From: Carya illinoinensis | Lineage: Eukaryota; Streptophyta; Magnoliopsida; Fagales; Juglandaceae | Length of the DNA stretch: 64,000 nucleotides | NCBI RefSeq assembly: GCF_018687715.1 | Contig: NC_056765.1 | Span: 23,561,894 to 23,625,893 of the forward strand | Reading direction: 5' to 3' | In this document: positions 9,906 to 21,940 of the stretch, in pieces | Layout: the number at the start of each line of letters is the position of its first letter | Position numbering within the stretch: position 1 is the stretch's first letter | Made by a program: the position numbers and the translations under genes | Notes under the pieces: generated by a model | Told to the model about the DNA's origin: nothing | What the model saw: only the letters and a program-made list of their open reading frames with translations | Database searches by the model: none

Positions 9906-12849
9906 GAGCATTGGTAATGGACTAGCATTGCCAAGTCTAAATTTTGACTAAAATCAGAGTTTTTAGCTAAAGTCCAAAGCAATAGAGATAGTGACCCACA
10001 TTGGACTAGTGATCTCAAAGTCAAAATAATAATACAGTATTATATATTTAAATAATAATTTAATTTTTAATTTTTTTAATATTTTACAAATATACTCCAT
10101 ATATTAACTAATAATTTAATTTTACTTAAAATTATTGTTTTTCAACTTTTTTTTTTTCTCAACCTAATTTTCCAACAAATACATTTTGCTAACCCTTCTC
10201 ACACCCAAAATACAAAAATTAACAACATTTTTTGTACATCAAATTTATAATACATAGGACAAGCCGCAGCCCAAAATACCAACTTCAGCAACATTTTGTA
10301 ACATCAATCTATAATACAAAGGCCAAGCCGGAGCCCAACATTCAGTATCAACCAACATGTTTCTATACAACATTTCCACTAGTTCATAAACTGGAAGTAG
10401 ATTCACATTCCAGTTCATAAACCACCAGCATTCAAAGTTTTGTTCCTTCCCATTAATGTCATTGCACGAAAGAAGAGACTCATATCATTTCATATGTAAT
10501 CCAACAACTCAAATCCAACCTTTCAAGACTCAAATTCCCTAGCTTTGCTTTGACAAGTCAAGAAGAGTACCTAGTCAAGGAAATAAATGCCAGAGGGATA
10601 GCAAGAGAAACAACTGAAGGAACAAAAAAGTCCTGTCAAAATAGAAAATGCTAGTTAAAACATCATATAGTCAAAATGGTGCTTTTATAATTGTAATTGA
10701 ACAGGTATATCTCAAGTGATTGAAGAATCTAATTAAAGGGGCCCAACAAGGGAGTTGGTTAACCTCATGCTTTTTGAGATTTTCTTATCACAAACAAAAA
10801 CCTCAGTTGCCTTACAACAAATATATTTAAAGAGAAAAAAGGGATCAAAATTTCAACATGGTAGAGTAGTTTTATAACTGTCGTGATCAAAGCTCAACTT
10901 TGAGAACGTAGTATCAATAGATTTATCTCTATACAAATAGTTAGTTCCATACTTGCAAGAGAAATTTCAACTCCATGGTTCAACATTCCCGAAGTTTGAA
11001 TTTTGAAGACAAAATTTTTTTTCACCACCCAATCAAGCATTAACTGCTATTATACAGTATTTAAACAACCAACCTTTTTCCTATATGACTCAACTTTGAG
11101 CACTCCAAAGAAGCCATAGAAAGATTATTTCACATACTAGAATACAATTGACATCCATAAAGTGAAACCAGACCTTTGTGTCATAGCTTAATGGCAGCCA
11201 ACACAAAACTGTTGTTGGTGAGATTACTGACCATTCACATAAAACAGCAACCATAAGGCAAAATATGATTGGCTAATTGGTGACTGAAAGCAAATAAGGC
11301 ATCCAAGTTCTTGTCAAATAACCAAACATACACAACATCAGCATTACGAAGCTAGCATGTAACTAAAGTAGCATAAAGTGCCTCAATTAGTTCCTATCAA
11401 GATCATAATCCGTGCCTCCAACACAAACCTTCTTCTTCCTATCACTTGAATCAAGCAAGATGTACTAGCCATCGCACACATTGCTTACTACAATTAATTA
11501 AAAACCTAGCAGAAGTAAATATTCATATGAATGTAGCTAACAACCCAAAAGTGAAACTCTATAATCTAGTAGCTTCACCATCAAAGGCCATTAACAATAA
11601 CCAAAAGTTCAAGAAGGCCTGCGAATTTCTAAATAAAACTTGTTGATCTCCTTCGAAGCTACATGAGAATTAGATTGGGAATGGACCAGATTTTGCTAAA
11701 AAAAATTAACAAATCTTTACCAAGCACAGAGTTTTTATAGATCAAGCACAAATTAGGCATACCCAATGGACCAAAAATTAGATACAAAAGTTTTACATAC
11801 CAAGTAGATTAGATGGAGAATGGGTCCTGCCGAACTAGAACCTAATGTCTATTTTCGCACAAGTTCAATTTTCCTTGCCAAATGGGCCTTGCACTACTCC
11901 GAGAATGAGAGAGAGCAAGTCTAGGTCTAGTGAAAATGGAGAGAATGAGAGATGAAGACTGATCTAGTGTAGAGGGAAGAGAACGAGAGAGAGGAAGGCC
12001 ACCTATAGAGGAAACTGAGAAAAAATGAAGGAAAAATCAAGAGAATGAGAGAGAGAGAGAGAGAAGGAGTTTTGGTCTGTAGAGGGAAGAGAGAAAGGGA
12101 GAGGGAAGGAAAGGGAGAGAGGGAGAAAGGTGGGCGTTGAGCAAATGGAGAAAGGGTACAGTAACTTGCCAAAGATGACTTTATCTTTGGCTTTACTGTA
12201 CCTCAAAACTTCAACTCTTTTGTTTTAACTAGTCTAATGCCCGGCGTGGCTCTCACGCGCCGCCGCTCTCCGACAGCTCCGCCGGTTACACACGCCATAC
12301 CAGAAGACTCCCCGCCCTCCGATCCTTCAAATCGGCTCGTCCTCTCATCTTTTCATCCGGCGCATGGCCTTCACGCGCCACTCCAGAGGCGCTGCTCGAC
12401 TTTTCGGCGACTGCTTTTCTGTCCTTCCGATACCAGTCTATCCGGAGTTTTTCTTTCCCTAACCGGTGATCTTGTGAAAGAGACTAAGGACCTCACCAAC
12501 AAATACTTCAAGGCTTTCAACCACAGTGCTTCCGCTTGCACCGCCTTTGGCAGTGGCTTACCTTCAAAACGTCTTTTAAGAAGATATCCTCTTTGTAGAG
12601 TTTGGATAGAGACTAAGAAATTAGTCTCAAAACCCTTTTTTTTTCTTTTTTTTCACCTCGTTTGTATTGTGGTTGTTTGTTTTGGGGAATTTGTTGGGGA
12701 ATCCCACCCTCTCTAACTTGTATTACCTTTTATTTCAATGTTATAAGCTTGCTTAGAAAAAAAAACCTAGTCTAATGCCCGGCGTTTTCAACTTAAACTA
12801 GTCAAATTTTGCATTGGCATGACGTTTAGCCAGGCCGATGCCATCGCTC
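9906..12849. mobile_element. PIF/Harbinger-like non-autonomous element
   Basis: The ends GAGCATTGGTAATGG and, read inward from the right, GAGCGATGGCATCGG are inverted repeats. They are flanked by the 3-bp duplication TAA (9903-9905 and 12850-12852), the target preference of PIF/Harbinger elements. The 2.9-kb body shows no transposase, only short open frames. It is AT-rich on the left, with GA-rich sequence at 11920-12140, and a retroposon is nested at 12247-12766. The equivalent place in segmental copy B (near 61,850) lacks it. Confidence 0.65.
12247..12766 (+). mobile_element. Retroposon with 18-bp target duplication (SINE-like or short LINE)
   Basis: A GC-rich 520-bp sequence starting TGGCTCTCACGCGCC ends in TTATAAGCTTGCTTAG plus a short A run. 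It is bounded by a perfect 18-bp duplication, CTAGTCTAATGCCCGGCG, at 12229-12246 and 12767-12784. The A tail and long duplication show LINE-type retroposition. An open frame of 159 codons crosses it from inside the left duplication, but it matches no family I know and is likely chance in GC-rich DNA. It is nested in the PIF-like element. Confidence 0.75.
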
Positions 12850-13101
12850 TAAAGGGTAATAAACATTGTTGAATAGTGATAAGGGATATGCATCCGAATA
12901 TAGTTACGCAATATTATGCGAATATTAATTTTGAGATAGATGTATTTTTTTTTCACTCTAATAGTTAAAAAATGTTTAAAAAAGAATACGATATCGATCA
13001 ATGCCAAATTGATCTTCCATTAATGAAATGAGCCCATGGGAGTCTCCTTTGGTACAATGTATTTTAATCCCCAAGCTTGAGCTTATTTGAGAGCTAATTT
13101 A

Positions 13102-13460
13102 GGCTTTGTTTAGTTACACAAATGAGATAAGATGAAAATTTTATTAATAGTAATGAGATAGTTTGTGAATAATAGTGAAATTATTTGAGTTTAGATGTTT
13201 TATGAAATTTTGAGAAATAAGAGAAAGAGTTGAATAAAAATATTATAAAGCTAAACTATTGTTATAATATAAATTTTTAATAATGTTAAATTATTTTTTG
13301 TATTTTATTTAGAAGTTTGGAAAAATTATAATAATTAGACAAAAAAGTTTAAAATTTAAAATTTAAAATTATTTCTACTTAAATTGTATTTGAATATTGA
13401 GATAAGATGAATTAAGTGTGAATGAGATAGATTGAGATATACGTGAAACCAAACGGAACG
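13102..13460. mobile_element. MITE (Tourist/hAT-like) present only in copy A
   Basis: The left end GGCTTTGTTTAGTTACA and the right end, read inward, CGTTCCGTTTGGTTTCA are imperfect inverted repeats around 360 bp of AT-rich DNA. TTA (or TTAG) flanks both sides. Copy B at about 61,920-61,935 reads straight through this point (GAGCTAATTTAGCTATTG), giving an empty site. No coding. Confidence 0.65.
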
Positions 13461-13463
13461 TTA

Positions 13464-14170
13464 GCCATTTTAGCTTCTCCAATCTTAGGCTTTGTGCTGT
13501 CGGTTTCTTCAGTCATAACAAAAGATAAGTTCTCCATCCATGCATTGCAGTTTTCTCCTCTTTGTTTTTGTTTTTATTTTTATTTTTTGGGGCATCTATG
13601 CATTGTAGTTGCAATACATATTGAATTTGTAAGACTGGATGTGAATAAGAAAATGATAGGTTACAACTTTCTTACTACTTATTTCTTATTTTTTTATATT
13701 TAATTTTTAATATTTAATTTTTTAAATTTATTTTTTTACTTAATGATTAAGGAAGTAATTATTAATAAAATTATATATATTTTTAATTTTTTTCTTAATG
13801 ATTAAGGATGTTAAAAAATACTTTTAAAAAATGATAAAAAATAAAAAAAACTTCAAATTATTTATAAGTAGTAAATAGATAGTGATAGGATAGGTTCTAC
13901 CCGAATATAGTTAAAGAAGTTGAGACCTAATTCATTTTTTCCTCTCTAAATTGTCAAATTTGAATATAAACTTTTAGAAATTTAAATAATTTTTTTCTTT
14001 GAAAAAATAACTACCTAAATCAGAAAAAAAATAAAATAAAACACCAATAAAATAATATTGGATGAACATCAATGTAAAATATGAATAACAAAATATGCAA
14101 CAGAATAATCAATTATATTTATTTTTCCATATATCAATACAACATTATAACAAATAAGGTAAAAAGTTAA
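13464..14170. other. Intergenic DNA downstream of the ACD6-like pseudogene
   Basis: The stretch is shared with copy B (61,940-62,470) except for an AT-rich insert at about 13,645-13,890. That insert has TTACTACTTAT near the left end and its inverse ATAAGTAGTAA near the right, and is probably another MITE. No gene is supported. Confidence 0.5.
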
Positions 14171-14303
14171 AACCAAGACTTTGTTTTCTTATAAAAAATG
14201 CCTGTCTATAGATTGAATTAAGCATGTCAATAAGAAGGCGAAAGTGCATCAATACAAATAGAATAATGGGAACACTAGCCAAACCAATGATAGGGACGAC
14301 GAT

Positions 14304-14774
14304 CTAATATTTTCCACGTAACATAAGTAAAAGAGCAGCTGAAAAGGCTATCATCATAGTTGCAATAGAGAAGAAGAGACTGAAAAGGCCTATAATCATC
14401 TTTCTGGGCAGGGATTTGAGGAAGTCTTCTTCTGCATAACGTGATGTGAGGATTTTCAAAAACATCAATACCAAAATTGAGAAAGAAAATAGCGATACAG
14501 AATCAGTTACTATGAAGAGTGTAAATAGTTTGTCATGCATGAGAATTGGCAAGCATGTATCTTGGTTGTTACCATTAGGAATGGTAAATGCTGCAGCAAA
14601 CATAATGGTAATGATGAGAGCGTCGACCATTGTACAAGAAGTTGCCGTGTCCTTCATCCATCGCTCTCCCTCTTTTCTCATTTCTTGGTGCTCTCTCGTA
14701 AACAATTGTCTGGCAGTCCAACCTTCTTTGTTTAAACTTTCCTTGAGAGAGGGAGGACAAATGTGTTCCACCTC
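14304..14774 (-). pseudogene. ACD6-like ankyrin/PGG gene, last exon, copy A (broken)
   Basis: After a TTTATTAATAAATGCAG-type acceptor the exon opens EVEHICPPSLKESLNKEGWTARQLF and HQEMRKEGERWMKDTATSC. This is the linker that precedes the PGG membrane domain in plant ankyrin proteins of the ACD6 type. Three hydrophobic helices follow. The signature PGG is changed to PNG (IPNGNNQ), and an in-frame TAG at 14304-14306 replaces the Arg codon seen in copy B. That removes the last helix, whose remains can still be read to about 14175. Earlier exons lie at about 21740-21940, 23238-23391 and 23753-24261. Such proteins act at membranes in defence and cell-death signalling, but this copy is unlikely to be functional. 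Confidence 0.85.
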
Positions 14775-15097
14775 CTGCATTTATTAAGTAAAAATATGAG
14801 GAAAAAATCACAACTAGAATATTGCAAAAGAATTAGCCATCAATATTCAATAAACTAACATGACCTGCTTAGCAAATAATTTAGTAAGTCTTCTCTCTCT
14901 TGCTGTCTCTGAGGCGATAGAGGTGAAGGGAACTCTTGCTTTAGGCAATGATAGTCTCTTGATTTTCGAAATGAAGGAGTGTGGTTTCTTATCTATAGTA
15001 TAGAACTGTCTTGAGTTCTATAGAGTTTCTACCGTAAGGGTGGTCCAAGTAGAGAGATAAAAGGAAAAAGCAAGCAGTCACACGTAGGAGGCAGAGA

Positions 15098-16505
15098 ATG
15101 GCTGACACCATCTTGGAGAAATGGGACAAACTCAAACTGACTGAGGCTGAACAAGCAAAGGTCCACTTTGATTTGTCCACTGAAGAGATAGCATTTCGAA
15201 GAGGCAACCTCTGCCTGTTGGGACTCATTGTGGTGGATAAAGTAGTCAACAGTGAAGCCTCCAAAGCCACCATGACCAGGATATGGAGATTGCGAGGAGG
15301 GGTCTAGTTCAAAAGAGTAGGTACAAACCTTTTCTTGTTAGAATTCCAAAAAGCAAGTGATATGACAAAGATCAAGCAAGTTAGACCTTGGATGTTTGAT
15401 CATAACCTGATTTGTCTAGAGGATTATAATGGATTAGTTGCTACTAAGGATATGAGTTTTGACAAGGAACCAATCTGGGTTCAATTTCACAACATACCCC
15501 TTGGGGGTATGACCAAGAAAGTGGGGAAAAATATAGAGGAGTTGGTAGGAGATGTCCTGGAAACTAATGTTGATGAGGAAGGGATTGGTTGGGGGCCTTA
15601 TATACAAGTCAAAATAGTCATCAATATTACTAAGCCCCTAATGAGAGGAGCAATGAGTTGCTTTAATGGGAACCGAGTATGGATATCTTTTCGCTATGAA
15701 AAACTTCCATCATTCTGTTTCAGCTGTGGGATTATCAAGCATGGCCCTGTGCTAGAGGCCTATGCAACCGAGCTCCATGCATGGAAGAGAGGAGCCTCAG
15801 TATGGAACATGGCTACGTGCTTCATACCTAAAGAACTCTGTCAAAGAGATACAGGGAGAGGAAGGTGGGAAAGGCAAAGTACCAGCTCGAGATTCAGAAC
15901 CAAGGGAGGGAGTTGATGACATGGATCAAGCCCACCTGCCACAAGAGAAGATGTCAACCAGCCCTGACATGGTCGGGGATACGCAAGACTCTTGCCCACA
16001 TGAAGGCCTACCACTTTTGACAAGACTAGACTCTCCAAGTCAACCACCAGGTACTTCCCCCATACTTTGTTCTAAAGTCTTTTCCAAGAAAGAGGGGTCT
16101 GTTAATATAAAGCATGGGGATATAGTAGGAGGCCATACGCTGGGGGATACTGACATCCAGGGGGAAGGAAAAGTTGGCGGTAGAAAGCAAAAAAACAATA
16201 TGGGGCAAAAAGAAAATCACGTGCCTAAAACAGTACACAAAATCCCAACCCAAAGCTATAGATTTTAGGATATGTCTAATAAAGAAATGAATGTCCTAAA
16301 TGAGATAGAAATGAATGTTAAAACAAAGGCCAATGGACCAAGTCAGGGGAAAACATGGAAGAGAAGAAAACATATTGGTCATGACAATTCCTCTAATCTG
16401 CAAGAGGAAATGCAAGCTCTAGTTGGCCTTAATAAACAAGCTACTAACCAAATGAAGAGAAAGGGAGTGCACAACATGTTGACAAGAAAGAAGATTAAAC
16501 TAGCA
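15098..16505 (+). pseudogene. LINE ORF1: DUF4283 and zinc-knuckle protein (broken)
   Basis: The frame begins MADTILEKWDKLKLTEAEQ and runs through the DUF4283 region typical of plant L1 ORF1 (VWRLRGG-like, PWMFDHNLICLEDYNG, WVQFHNIPL, RYEKLPSFCFSCG). A TAG interrupts it at 15305-15307. The zinc knuckle keeps Cys-x2-Cys and His (CFSCGIIKH), but the last Cys is not in place. A frameshift near 15,750-15,790 moves the continuing protein (QYGTWLRAS) to another frame, and a further change follows at about 16,265. ORF1 proteins bind the element's RNA; this one cannot be made whole. Confidence 0.85.
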
Positions 16506-16571
16506 TGATGTTAATAGATGAGGATTTGACTGAAGGGGCAGTGGCTGATGATCAGCCCTGCCCAACACAAT

Positions 16572-19500
16572 GATTTGCATTAGTTGGAACTGTCGTGGGC
16601 TTGGGAACTGACGGGGAGTTCGTGCACTTCGTGACCAATTAGGAAGGAAGTTCTCATGATCCTGTTCTTGCAGAAAACTAAGTTACATGTGACTAAAATG
16701 GAGTATGTGAGAAGACAGTTGGGCTATGAATGTTGTTTTGCTATGAGCAGTGAAGGGAGAAGTGGGGGATTGGCACTTATGTGGCAAGATAAGACAAATT
16801 TGAGTTTGCAAAGTTACTCAAGGAACCATATTGATGCTATGATACATAATGTAGAAAATGATAGGCAGTGGCAGTTTACTGGTGTATATGGTCATCCTGA
16901 AACAGAATTAAGACAAGAGACTTGGAGTACAATTTGATCCTTGAGGGGTGCAGAATCTGTCCCATGGCTAGTGTGTGGTGATTTTAATGAGGTTTTATGT
17001 TGGCAGGAAAAGAGAGGGGGTAGGGACAGACCTGAAAGACAAATGGGAGCCTTCAGACAGCTGCTAGATGACTGCTCCTTAGTTGATCTGAGCTTCATGG
17101 GACCCCAGTTCACCTGGTGTAATAAAAGGGATGCTCAACATACAGTTAGTGAAAGGCTTGATAGATACCTGGCTAATCAGAGGTGGATTGACTGGTTCCC
17201 AGGATTTTGAGTGGTTCATGGCAGTGCAGCCTCTTCTAACCACCTCCCAATATTTTTGTATTCAATGAGAGAAAAAAGCCCCAAAACAAGCAAGATTTTT
17301 AGATTTGAAGATATGTGGACTGAGGAAGGGGACTGTGAAAGCATTGTGGAAGACTCATGGAATGAGAGGACAGATGGTATCCATATGAACAACATCAAGA
17401 CAAGGATTGGAGCCTGTTCCTAGAGATTGGCACAATGGAACAAGACCAAGTTTGGCAATGTGTAGAAGAAAATTCAACAATGTAGAGACCACCTTCAACA
17501 GGTACAAGAGAGGGACCCCTATCATTCTTAGATGGAACTCCACTAAGAGGCAAGAAATCAACTCGAGTGTGATTGGAAAGGGAAGAGATCCTATGGCACC
17601 AGAGAGCTAAGTCACTGTGGCTACAAGGGGGAGACCAGAACACCAAATATTTCCACCAGAAGGCTTCTCAGAGAAGGGCAAAGAAGTGGATTAAAGGACT
17701 GAAGGATGAGGCAGGTGAATAGCAAGTTGATGAAGGGAGAGATAAAGTAATCATGGAGTACTTTCAAAACCTGTTTAAAGCCACCAATTAGAATGTCAAC
17801 TTGGATTTCTTAAAAGACATGGAGGGTAGAATAACTAAAGACATGAACTAGGACCTATTGAGAGAGTTCAAGAGAGAAGAAGTCAAGGCTACTCTTGGCC
17901 AGATGCACCCAACCAAAGCTCCTGGGCCTGATGAACTCTCCCCCTTCTTTTATCAAAAATATTGGCATATAGTTGGTGCTGCTACAACTGATGCTGTGAT
18001 GTAGGCTCTACAAAGTGGCACCCTCCCACCTACCATCAACCATACCTTTATCACATTGATCCCAAAGAAAAAAAGGCCTGAAAAGATTACTGAATTTAGG
18101 CCAATTAGTCTGTGCAATGTCGTCTACAAATTAATTTCGAAGGTCTTGGCAAATAGGCTCAAACAAATACTGAATGATATCATATCAAGCTCACGGAGTG
18201 CTTTTGTCCCAAGAAGGTTGATTAGTGACAATGTGATGGTGGCGTATCAGATGATCCATTACCTAAGAAACAGAAGGAAAGGAAAAGATGGATATATGTC
18301 TATTAAAATAGACATTAGCAAGGCCTATGATAGGCTAGAATGGGACTACATAGAGGCTGTGATGAATAGAATGGGCTTCCACTCTCAATGGACCCAATTG
18401 GTTATGATGTGTGTAAAGACTGTGTCATTTTCAGTACTCATCAATGGAGAACCGAAAGGCCCCATCCATTCTTCTCGAGGTATAAGGCAAGGAGACCCCT
18501 TGTCTCCCTATCTATTCCTCCTAGGTACTGAAGGCCTCACTAGCTTACTGAAACAAGCAGAAGAACTGAGAAAGCTACCTGGCATCTGAATTTGTAGAGG
18601 GGCACCAAGAATTTCACACTTGCTATTTGCAGGTGACAGCATCCTGTCTGTAAAGCTAGCAGGGCAGAAAATAGTCATATTCAGCAACTCCCTGGCCAAT
18701 ATGAAGAGGCTTCAGGGCAGAAAGTAAACAAGGACAAAACATCAATGATTTTCAGCAAGAATGTAGACTCAGCCTAGCAGAAAGAATTGATGGACTTATG
18801 GGCGGTACAACACTTTCAGCAATATGATAGATACCTGGGACTACCCCACTAGTGGGTAGATAAAAAACAAGAGCCTTCTCAGATATCAAACATAAGGTAT
18901 GGACCAAACTGAAGAATTGGAAAGAGACTATGCTATCTCAAGGGGACAAGGAAATTCTTTTAAAAGTTGTGGCCCTTTCTATCCCAACCTATACCATGAG
19001 CTGCTTTAAACTCCCAAGAAGCCCTATGTCATGAGTTGGAACAAATGATGGCACGGTTTTGGTGGGGACAAAAACAAGAGGAACATAAAATCCACTAGGT
19101 TAGTTGGACCAAGCTTTGTACACATAAACAAGCAAGAGGCTTGGGATTCAAAGGTCTTATAACTTTCAATGATGCTCTCTTAGCAAAACAAGGTTGGAGA
19201 ATCATGCAAGAACCAAATAAACTGATCCATAAGGTCTTCAAAGCAAGGTATTTCCCAAAGGAACTTTTCCTAGAGGCTAAGTTAGGCTTTAATCCTAGCT
19301 TTGCATGGAAGGGGATTTGGGAGACAAAGAAACTCTTGGTGAGGGGATGCAAGTGGAGAGTGGGGTCAGGACAGAATATCAAAGTGTGGGGAGACAATTG
19401 GATCCCTGGTCTTCCACCCCTAAGTAGATATGACGAAACTATAGCAGTATATGACCAAAATGCCATAGTTGATAGCCTAATAGACTCACAAACTAAATGG

Positions 19501-20660
19501 TGGGATGTGGAGAAGATCGGGACCTTGCTGCCTGCCCAAGCAGTAAATGCAGTTTTAAAAATAGTCCTAAGTAGCAGCACCTATGAAGACAAGATTATCT
19601 GGGACCCTGAGCCACATGGAAAGTTTGCAGTTAAGAGTGCCTATCGGGTATTCAAAGAGGCTAAACAGAACAGGATGGAAGGTGAGGGCTCGAGAAACAT
19701 GGGACTAAAGAAACTATGGAAGGATCTATAGAATTTGAAACTACTAGCCAAGATTAAGATATTTGCATGGAAAGCTTGCAAAGAAAGCCTGCCAACTAAG
19801 CTCAATCTAGTGCAAAGAAAGGTACTAAATGAAGAAACTTGCAAGCTATGCAGTAGAGAGACAGAAGATGTAGCTCATGCACTATGTTTTTGCCCTTGAA
19901 TAAGGAAAGCTTGGGAAACACACTTGCCTATCATCTTCTCATCTGGCCTACCAAAATTGTATGGTGACCTTGGTAGATACATAAGTGGGTTACAACAGAA
20001 AGACCACCTGGAGCTATTCTTTCTAATCTCATAGAGCTGCTGGTATAGGCGCAACCAAGCAACCTTTGAAGATAAAAACATCCATATTGATCAAGCTATA
20101 GCCCACGCCTTGGCTATCTAGCATATCTATAAGACCACCCATGGCCAACCTTTGAAAATGGTGAGACAACACCGCAAATTGGAGCCCCCCAGCTAGGAAC
20201 TTTCAAATTAAATGTTGATGGGGCTATTTTCCAGAACCAACAAAGTACAGGAATTGGGGATATCCTAAGAGACAATAAAGGAGAAGTTCTTATGGTAGCT
20301 GCAAGAAGGAACCAGCAGTTAGGGATGCAACAAGCATTGAAATGCTTGCAATCTTCAGGGGCCTACAGCTAACGTTCATTTGGGTATTCAACATCTTATC
20401 ATAGAAAGTGATGCCTTAACCTTAGTACAAGAATTGCAAAAGTCAGAACCATCGATGACTTTGGTTGGTAGTGTAATTAAGGATACTAAAGAGCTTATGA
20501 ACTGCTTCTAAGTGTGTGAGGTTAGATATACTATGAGAACTTGTAATGAGGTAGCACATAAGCTTGCAAGGCATGCTTGGTATGTTAGTGATATTAGTCT
20601 AAGGTGGGGTTCTGTCCCTGATGTAATTGCTCCAGCTCTATGGGCGGAGAGACAATTGTA
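16572..20660 (+). pseudogene. LINE ORF2: endonuclease, reverse transcriptase, RNase H (broken)
   Basis: Order of domains: an AP-type endonuclease from MICISWNCRGLGN (16572), with FTGVYGHPE and CGDFNE (about 16,880-16,990); a reverse transcriptase (about 17,880-18,720) with [24 protein letters not shown] and [11 protein letters not shown]; a zf-RVT region with WKACKESLPTK (about 19,765-19,800); and an RNase H domain from LNVDGA (about 20,210). Stops occur near the start (GLGN then TGA), at 16,936-16,938 and many later places. The catalytic FADD motif reads FAGD near 18,630, so the enzyme would be dead even without the stops. Confidence 0.88.
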
Positions 20661-20721
20661 ATATTAATATCTATTGAATGAAAGACTTCTTTCCATTGAA
20701 AAAAAAAATATTCAATAAACT

Positions 20722-21739
20722 GAGACTATCATCAAGTTTTTTCTGTATTGCTTCTCCTAGGCTTCTATGTAGTCACAATCACTTCAATCTTTTGGCTTTT
20801 TGAATAATGAATTTTGTTGCGTTGTTTTTTATATAACCATATTTTTAATTGAGAGCATTTCTATAAAAGAATAATACCTCATAATTTATTTTATAAAAAT
20901 GTCATTCATTTAAAATATGAATGTCTAAAGAATTGTGAAAATAGCAGTATACATTTCAATTTCTTTTTTCAAATTTTTAATTTTCTTTCAGTTTAATCTG
21001 TTTATTAGATTTTCGTATTGAAAGTTTGACTGCGAGAAGTTTAGCTTTCTTATAATAAATACCTGCTTAGTAGCAATCTTGTGACACCAACAAACATAGA
21101 ATGCAAAACAAAGTTATTCTATATATAATAAATATAATAATTGCAGAGTGGTTGAAGTTTCTAATTAAGATTATTCTATAGTTCTTAAAATCAAAAGTAC
21201 CACTGTTTTGAAGTCAAGTGATATAGATTTTTCCACCTCACATTCCTTAAATCAATGTAGGGGAATTAAAAAAAATATATTAGAAATAAATTTGGTAAGA
21301 AATGCATATTTTAAGACATTAAAGTAAAACAAATGAACTCAAGGTCATGAGTCATTGCCTAAATGATTGAAAGGTTTTTATACCTACATTACATGGTACC
21401 ATTGTTGTTCTCCTCTCTCTCTCTTTGAGAACTCCTCTCTCTCTCTTTGAGAATCTATCTCTAGATTAGTTTAAAAGAGTGTATGGTAGAGAGAAAAATA
21501 TAAACCAGCGGGGAGAGATGGATGGAGCTGACCTTAAACCATTGAACTTCTCTTTGCATTTGCAAAGCTGCACCTCTTATGTGATTGATAGGAGTATTTT
21601 CTAGTAACTTCCTTGCCATATGCAATATGGTATTTTTGGACTTATCTACCCTATTTAGTACAACATTCTTTTTCCTTTTTTAAGTTATATATAAGGCTAA
21701 AGATCTTGTGTTGCCGATGCCAGATGGCCCACTAGAATA
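20722..21739 (-). other. Intron of the ACD6-like pseudogene
   Basis: No exon is supported. The sequence to about 21,440 is shared with copy B (63,190-64,000), including CACATTCC...GTAGGGGAATTAAAAAA. CT microsatellite patches lie at 21,412-21,450. The exon expected here in ACD6-type genes (segment ending LQMQRELQWFK) was not found. Confidence 0.5.
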
Positions 21740-21940
21740 TGTTCATCTTTCGATAACATCACAACACCAAAAAAGGTTTGAATCTGCTTTGACTATATCA
21801 TAAACAAATTCAAAGTTCCCTCTCCAGATAGCACCGAAGATTGCTGGCCCAATAATCCTTTCTCGATATGTTGGGCTTGTATTTAAAGTTGGAATCACTC
21901 CGCACATAAGAGACAGATCGAAGATGTTGGAATTGGGCAC
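21740..21940 (-). pseudogene. ACD6-like gene, ankyrin exon 3, copy A (broken)
   Basis: The frame reads CGVIPTLNTSPTYRE, then IIGPAIFGAIWRGNFEFVYD and IVKADSNLFWCCDVIE. This matches the second ankyrin block of ACD6-like proteins (I.GPAIFRAI..GNFEFV..IVKANPDLFW). One extra A after VIE shifts the frame, which otherwise would continue toward the conserved NIF...AVLYRQE segment. That segment is not readable here. The left exon border was not fixed. Ankyrin repeats mediate protein-protein contacts. Confidence 0.75.

Larger units (their letters stand above)
14857..20706 (+). mobile_element. Full-length L1-type LINE, inactive
   Basis: The element is 5.85 kb with two ORFs, a short 3' end and a poly-A tail (about 20698-20706). 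It is flanked by the perfect 15-bp duplication AATATTCAATAAACT (14842-14856 and 20707-20721). Copy B of the segmental duplication has one such site near 63,178 and no insert. ORF1 and ORF2 both carry stops and frameshifts, and the reverse transcriptase active site is changed. It lies in an intron of the ACD6-like pseudogene, opposite in strand. Confidence 0.92.

Noticed and set aside
12237..12716. 159-codon plus-strand open frame
   Set aside because: It begins inside the left target duplication of a retroposon, so the start codon belongs to host DNA; no domain is recognised.
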